A stretch of 8,847 bases of DNA, from the NCBI GenBank assembly GCA_030648135.1, contig JAUSIF010000080.1:1-8847 (forward strand). Reading direction: 5' to 3'. Below the pieces are notes generated by a model. That model worked only from the letters and a program-made list of their open reading frames with translations, ran no database searches and was not told where the DNA came from. Of the stretch, positions 5,597 through 8,847 are shown one piece after another. This DNA is from Xanthobacteraceae bacterium (GTDB lineage: Bacteria; Pseudomonadota; Alphaproteobacteria; Rhizobiales; Xanthobacteraceae). The position numbers and the translations under genes are program-made. How positions within the stretch are numbered: position 1 is the first letter of the stretch; each line of letters begins with the position of its first letter.

Positions 5597-6784
5597 ATGA
5601 CCATGCCCGCGTCCGCCCGTTTTCTCGCGTTCGCCGTTCTCGTTTTCGTTCTGGCCGATGGCGCCGGGCCTGCGAGCGCGAGCGGCGTGGCGTCGTTGGC
5701 GCGGCCGCCGGAGTCCGCCGCGGGACCTCGTGTGGACGGTCCGATCGTGCTCGCCCAGATCTTCCGCCGGCGCGACGACGCGCCGACACCGCCCGGCGAG
5801 ATTCAGGCCCAGACCCAGGCTCCGCCCGATCTCGTGGTGCGGCTCGACCGGCTCGAGAACCAGATCCGTCAGCTCACCGGTCTTGTCGAGCAGCTCCAGT
5901 TCCGCAATCAGCAGCTCGAGCAGCAACTACGTAAGACGCAGCAGGACGTCGAGTTCCGTTTCCAGGAAATGGGCCCCTCCGGGCGTCCGCCGGCGGGCCG
6001 CGGCCAATCCGGCGCCCTGCCGGCACCCGGGCCCCGCCCGGGGCCCGCACCTGGGCCCGCACCTGGGCCAGCCATTGCAACAGGACCGGGAACCGGGCCG
6101 GGACCGGCAGCCGCGCCATCGGCGGGACGGGGGGATGCGTTCGATCCCACGACGGCCCCGAATGCTCCCGGCACGCCGAGGACGCTCGGCTCCCTGCCGG
6201 GCGGATCCGAGTCCGGAGCCGTCATCATGGCGCCCGGCTCCGGCGAGCCGGTCCGCAGACCGCCCGGGACGCCACTCGACCTCGGCTCGCTCGCGGGCGC
6301 GCCCGCCGACGATCGGACACTTCCCCCGCCCGGCGTCGGCCCGGAAGTCGCAGTGCCGGGCGGACGTCCGGTCGGGCCGCAAGCGGTGCTCGCGCCTTCG
6401 GGCAGCGCCAAGGACGAATACGATCTCGCCTATGGCGCGATCCTGCGCCGCGACTATGAGTTGGCCGACCAGAGTTTCCGCACGTTCCTGACCAACCATC
6501 CGCGCGATCGGCTCGTGCCCGAAGCCAATTATTGGCTCGGGGAAAGCCTGTTCCAGCGCAAGATGTACAACGACTCGGCCGAGGTCTTCCTCGATCTCTA
6601 CAACAAATATCCGAACAGCCTGAAGGCGCCCGATGCGCTGTTGCGGCTCGGCCAGTCGCTGGCGGCGCTCGGGAAACAGGACGCCGCCTGCGCGTCGCTC
6701 GGCGCGGTGCTCACGAAATATCCCAAGGCGTCGGCTAGTCTGAAACGGGCAGTCGAACAGGAACAGAAGCGTGCCCGCTGCTGA
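5597..6784 (+). CDS. cpoB: Tol-Pal accessory protein CpoB (YbgF), long-linker form
   Basis: CpoB (YbgF) is the periplasmic TolA-binding TPR protein that, in E. coli, links Tol-Pal action to peptidoglycan synthesis by PBP1B during division. From ATG 5597 it has 395 residues. Residues 1 to about 28 are a signal peptide (RFLAFAVLVFVLADG, then PASASG). Residues 78-125 are a Gln-rich coiled coil (LDRLENQIRQLTGLVEQLQ), the trimerising and TolA-binding part. Residues 126-271 are a Gly/Pro/Ala-rich linker with GPAP repeats. From Lys272 to the end are TPR repeats (DEYDLAYGAILRRDYELADQ; NYWLGESLFQRKMYNDSAEVF). The last residue is Cys. E. coli CpoB has only about 260 residues; the extra length is the linker. 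No Shine-Dalgarno is evident. ATG 5603 or TTG 5525 (GAGG 10 bases upstream) are alternative starts, the latter fitting the signal peptide poorly. Confidence 0.92.
   Translation: MTMPASARFLAFAVLVFVLADGAGPASASGVASLARPPESAAGPRVDGPIVLAQIFRRRDDAPTPPGEIQAQTQAPPDLVVRLDRLENQIRQLTGLVEQLQFRNQQLEQQLRKTQQDVEFRFQEMGPSGRPPAGRGQSGALPAPGPRPGPAPGPAPGPAIATGPGTGPGPAAAPSAGRGDAFDPTTAPNAPGTPRTLGSLPGGSESGAVIMAPGSGEPVRRPPGTPLDLGSLAGAPADDRTLPPPGVGPEVAVPGGRPVGPQAVLAPSGSAKDEYDLAYGAILRRDYELADQSFRTFLTNHPRDRLVPEANYWLGESLFQRKMYNDSAEVFLDLYNKYPNSLKAPDALLRLGQSLAALGKQDAACASLGAVLTKYPKASASLKRAVEQEQKRARC
6041..6074 (+). repeat. 12-bp tandem repeat in the cpoB linker
   Basis: The unit GGGCCCGCACCT occurs at 6041-6052 and 6053-6064, and a partial, diverged third copy begins at 6065. 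It encodes GPAP units in the low-complexity linker of CpoB. The multiple of three keeps frame, so slippage could lengthen or shorten the linker without inactivating the gene. Confidence 0.8.
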
Positions 6785-7808
6785 GCGGGACGGCGGTCCG
6801 ATCACCGGCCACGAGCTCGTTTCGCTTTTTTCGGATCTAGCCGATTGCCGCCGCGTGATCCTCGCCGTCTCGGGCGGACCCGATTCGACCGCGCTTCTCA
6901 TGCTCGCTGAACGATGGCGCGCGGCGCAACGCAAGGGACCCGATCTCATCGTGGGCACGGTCGACCATGGCTTGCGGCCAGAAGCCAAGGCAGAGGCGGC
7001 GATGGTGGCGAAGCTCGCGGCCAAACTCGGCCTGCCGCACCACATCCTGGTCTGGTCGGGCGAGAAGCCCTCGACCGGATTGCAGGAAGCGGCACGCGCG
7101 GCGCGCTATCGGCTCCTCCTCGGGCTTGCGCGCGCGACCGGCGCGGACGCGATCGCGACCGCGCATACAGAGGACGATCAGGCGGAGACGATGCTGATGC
7201 GAATCGTGCGCGGCTCGGGCCTCGCGGGTCTTGCCGGCATCAAACCGAAGAGCACACGGGAAGGTATCGCGCTGGTGCGGCCGTTCCTCGGCGTGCAAAA
7301 GGCGCGGCTGATTGCGACCCTGCGCCAGGCCGGAGTTTCCTTCGCCGAAGATCCCTCGAACGAGGATCCGCGCTTTACCCGCGTGCGCTTGCGCCGGCTC
7401 GGCTCGGAGCTAGCCGCCGAGGGATTGGATGGTGCGCGACTGGCAACGCTCGCCCGCCGCCTTGCCCGCGCCGATGCGGCCCTGGAGGCCATGGTCGATG
7501 AATTGCTCGCGGGCATCTCCCGCCATCCTTGGCCGCAAGCGGGTCCGGTGGAACTCGACGCCGCGGCGCTGTTCAGGCTGCCGGGCGAGATTTCGATCCG
7601 GCTGCTCGCGCGCGCCATCGACCGGGTCGGTGACGAGGGTCCGATCGAACTCGGCAAGATCGAGGTGCTTCATGCCGCGTTCGAAGAGGCCCAGGCCGGG
7701 AATCGACCGCTCAAGCGTACCCTTGCCGGCGCCGCGGTGAGCCTCGATGGCGATCATATAGTCGTTACCCGCGCGCCGGCCCGCAAAAGCCGGCTCAGGG
7801 GTTCATGA
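6771..7808 (+). CDS. tilS: tRNA(Ile)-lysidine synthase TilS, short form
   Basis: TilS attaches lysine to C34 of the CAU-anticodon tRNA-Ile2, using ATP, so that it reads AUA as isoleucine instead of AUG as methionine. The 345 residues show the PP-loop ATP-pyrophosphatase motif SGGPDST (34-40), the HTEDDQAETMLMRIVRGSG region (His132 onward) and the TilS-specific DPSNEDPRFTRVRLR (194-208), followed by the helical TilS domain. It lacks the full C-terminal TilS_C region present in the roughly 430-residue E. coli enzyme and resembles shorter forms such as the Aquifex type. GTG 6771 is supported by AGGA (6759-6762) at 8-base spacing. It overlaps the end of cpoB by 14 bases, so the two are cotranscribed and probably translationally coupled. 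Essential in most bacteria. Confidence 0.95.
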   Translation: MPAAERDGGPITGHELVSLFSDLADCRRVILAVSGGPDSTALLMLAERWRAAQRKGPDLIVGTVDHGLRPEAKAEAAMVAKLAAKLGLPHHILVWSGEKPSTGLQEAARAARYRLLLGLARATGADAIATAHTEDDQAETMLMRIVRGSGLAGLAGIKPKSTREGIALVRPFLGVQKARLIATLRQAGVSFAEDPSNEDPRFTRVRLRRLGSELAAEGLDGARLATLARRLARADAALEAMVDELLAGISRHPWPQAGPVELDAAALFRLPGEISIRLLARAIDRVGDEGPIELGKIEVLHAAFEEAQAGNRPLKRTLAGAAVSLDGDHIVVTRAPARKSRLRGS

Positions 7809-7857
7809 CAAAGCATTCATGATGCAGCAAAATCGTTCGTCCGTACGGCCGCCTTCC

Positions 7858-7887
7858 CTTGGCAATGCCTCCCGCGCGCCCTATTTT
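7858..7887 (+). promoter_or_regulatory. Candidate ftsH promoter, overlapping sigma32-like and sigma70-like elements
   Basis: CTTGGCA (7858-7864), 14 bases, then CCCTATTT (7879-7886) resembles the heat-shock sigma32 (RpoH) consensus CTTGAAA-N13-15-CCCCATNT, with 5 of 7 bases in the first box and all but one defined base in the second. The same bases read as TTGGCA-N17-TATTTT (7859-7864 and 7882-7887), a fair sigma70 promoter. Transcription would start near 7893, leaving a leader of about 78 bases before ftsH. FtsH is a known sigma32 target in E. coli. No start-site data are available here. Confidence 0.5.
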
Positions 7888-7940
7888 AACGATAGTTGGA
7901 GTACCGTGGGGGCCTTAAGTCACGACCGAAGCCTCCCCGA

Positions 7941-7956
7941 GCGGGCATGATCCCGC
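7941..7956 (+). other. Hairpin next to the ftsH ribosome binding site
   Basis: GCGGG (7941-7945), loop CATGAT, CCCGC (7952-7956) can form a 5-bp GC stem ending 5 bases before the AAGG Shine-Dalgarno (7962-7965) of ftsH. It does not cover the ribosome site. It may only shape the leader or be chance. The rest of the gap holds a repeated TTCATGA (7802-7808, 7816-7822) and the palindrome CCGTACGG (7841-7848). Confidence 0.3.
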
Positions 7957-7970
7957 GCTGAAAGGTCAGG

Positions 7971-8847
7971 ATGAACGCGAATCTACGCAATTTCGCCCTT
8001 TGGGTGATCATTGTCCTGTTGCTGCTCGCGCTGTTCTCGCTGTTCCAGACCCCCGGGCAGCGGCCGGTCAGCAACGACATCACCTTTTCTCAGCTGCTCA
8101 CCGAGGTTGACAACGGGCGAGTGCGTGACGTCGTCATCCAGGGCCACGATATCAACGGTACCTTCACCGACGGCCGTCCGTTCCAGACCTATGCGCCGAC
8201 CGATCCCAACATCGTCCAGCGCCTCTATGGCAAGGGCGTCTCGATCACGGCGCGTCCGCAGCAGGAGAACGTGCCGTGGTTCGTGTCGCTGTTGGTGTCG
8301 TGGCTGCCGTTCATCGCGCTCATCGGCGTGTGGATTTTTCTCTCGCGCCAGATGCAAGGCGGCGCCGGCAAGGCCATGGGCTTCGGCAAGAGCCGGGCGA
8401 AGCTTTTGACCGAGGCGCACGGCCGCGTCACCTTCGAGGATGTCGCCGGCGTCGATGAGGCCAAGCAGGATCTGGAGGAGATCGTCGAGTTTCTGCGCGA
8501 TCCGCAGAAGTTCCAGCGCCTCGGCGGACGCATTCCGCGCGGCGTGCTGTTGGTCGGGCCTCCGGGCACCGGCAAGACATTGCTCGCCCGCGCCATCGCC
8601 GGCGAGGCGAACGTGCCGTTCTTCACCATTTCCGGCTCCGACTTCGTCGAGATGTTCGTGGGCGTCGGCGCCAGCCGCGTGCGCGACATGTTCGAGCAAG
8701 CCAAGAAAAACGCGCCTTGCATCATCTTCGTCGACGAGATCGATGCGGTCGGCCGTCATCGCGGCGCCGGCTTGGGCGGCGGCAACGACGAGCGCGAGCA
8801 GACGCTCAATCAGTTGCTGGTCGAGATGGACGGCTTCGAGGCAAATG
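7971..8847 (+). CDS. ftsH: ATP-dependent zinc metalloprotease FtsH, 3'-truncated by the window
   Basis: FtsH is the inner-membrane AAA+ protease that extracts and degrades damaged membrane proteins and selected regulators (in E. coli sigma32 and LpxC). The frame is open from ATG 7971 to the window end: 292 complete codons of a protein that usually has about 640. Residues 8-25 are the first membrane helix, 26-102 the small periplasmic domain, and 103-123 the second helix (WFVSLLVSWLPFIALIGVW). The ATPase domain follows: VTFEDVAGVDEAKQDL, Walker A GPPGTGKT (196-203), the pore-loop FVEMFVGVGASRVRDMF, and Walker B IIFVDEID (251-258). The second region of homology and the HEXXH zinc protease domain lie beyond the window. 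AAGG (7962-7965) is 5 bases before the ATG. The gene is separated from tilS by 162 bp containing a good promoter candidate. Confidence 0.98.
   Translation, partial: MNANLRNFALWVIIVLLLLALFSLFQTPGQRPVSNDITFSQLLTEVDNGRVRDVVIQGHDINGTFTDGRPFQTYAPTDPNIVQRLYGKGVSITARPQQENVPWFVSLLVSWLPFIALIGVWIFLSRQMQGGAGKAMGFGKSRAKLLTEAHGRVTFEDVAGVDEAKQDLEEIVEFLRDPQKFQRLGGRIPRGVLLVGPPGTGKTLLARAIAGEANVPFFTISGSDFVEMFVGVGASRVRDMFEQAKKNAPCIIFVDEIDAVGRHRGAGLGGGNDEREQTLNQLLVEMDGFEAN

Noticed and set aside
5927..7045. 372-residue minus-strand frame across cpoB and tilS
   Set aside because: It is antisense to two well-supported genes, rich in Arg/Gly/Pro as expected for a GC-rich shadow, with no motif.
7941..7970. RNA thermometer (ROSE-like) in the ftsH leader
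   Set aside because: The GC stem ends before the Shine-Dalgarno and does not pair with it. No anti-SD strand typical of ROSE or fourU elements was found.
7983..8759. 258-residue minus-strand frame opposite ftsH
   Set aside because: The sense strand encodes unmistakable FtsH with Walker A and B. The antisense frame, rich in Arg/Leu/Glu/Asp, is a shadow.

Overview
The window is a GC-rich chromosomal segment from an alphaproteobacterium, most likely of the order Hyphomicrobiales (Rhizobiales-type). This rests on the gene order ruvB-ybgC-tolQ-tolR-tolA-tolB-pal-cpoB(ybgF)-tilS-ftsH, the protein sequences (for example the C-terminal CNDISCWSQNRR stretch of Pal and the short TilS) and the strong G/C third-position bias. 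Genus cannot be fixed by eye. All ten genes are on the + strand, and both end genes run off the window: ruvB lacks its 5' part and ftsH its 3' part.

Layout: 1-636 is the C-terminal part of ruvB. It overlaps ybgC (633-1091) by the 4-base GTGA. A 259-bp gap follows with hairpins and a CtrA-like box. The tightly packed tolQ (1351-2037), tolR (2047-2484) and tolA (2486-3352) come next, then tolB (3399-4760). A 218-bp gap holds a hairpin and a cluster of short palindromes in front of pal (4979-5482). After a 114-bp gap with a terminator-like hairpin comes cpoB (5597-6784). It overlaps tilS (6771-7808) by 14 bases. A 162-bp gap with a good promoter candidate leads into ftsH (7971 to the end).

Function: TolQ, TolR and TolA form the inner-membrane, proton-driven part of the Tol-Pal machine. 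TolB, CpoB and the lipoprotein Pal are its periplasmic and outer-membrane parts. Together they pull the outer membrane inward at division and keep the envelope intact. YbgC is a cytoplasmic hotdog thioesterase habitually encoded with them. RuvB (Holliday-junction motor), TilS (tRNA-Ile2 lysidine synthase) and FtsH (membrane AAA+ protease) are housekeeping neighbours.

This is a conserved core locus. I see no mobile element, CRISPR array, tRNA or rRNA, toxin-antitoxin pair or defence gene, and no evidence of an undescribed multi-gene system. The points worth a second look are regulatory or protein-level: overlapping sigma32/sigma70-like elements before ftsH, a twin-arginine-type signal on TolB, a palindrome cluster before pal, a CtrA-like site before tolQ, two look-alike hairpins bracketing tolQRAB-pal, and an unusually long Gly/Pro/Ala linker in CpoB.
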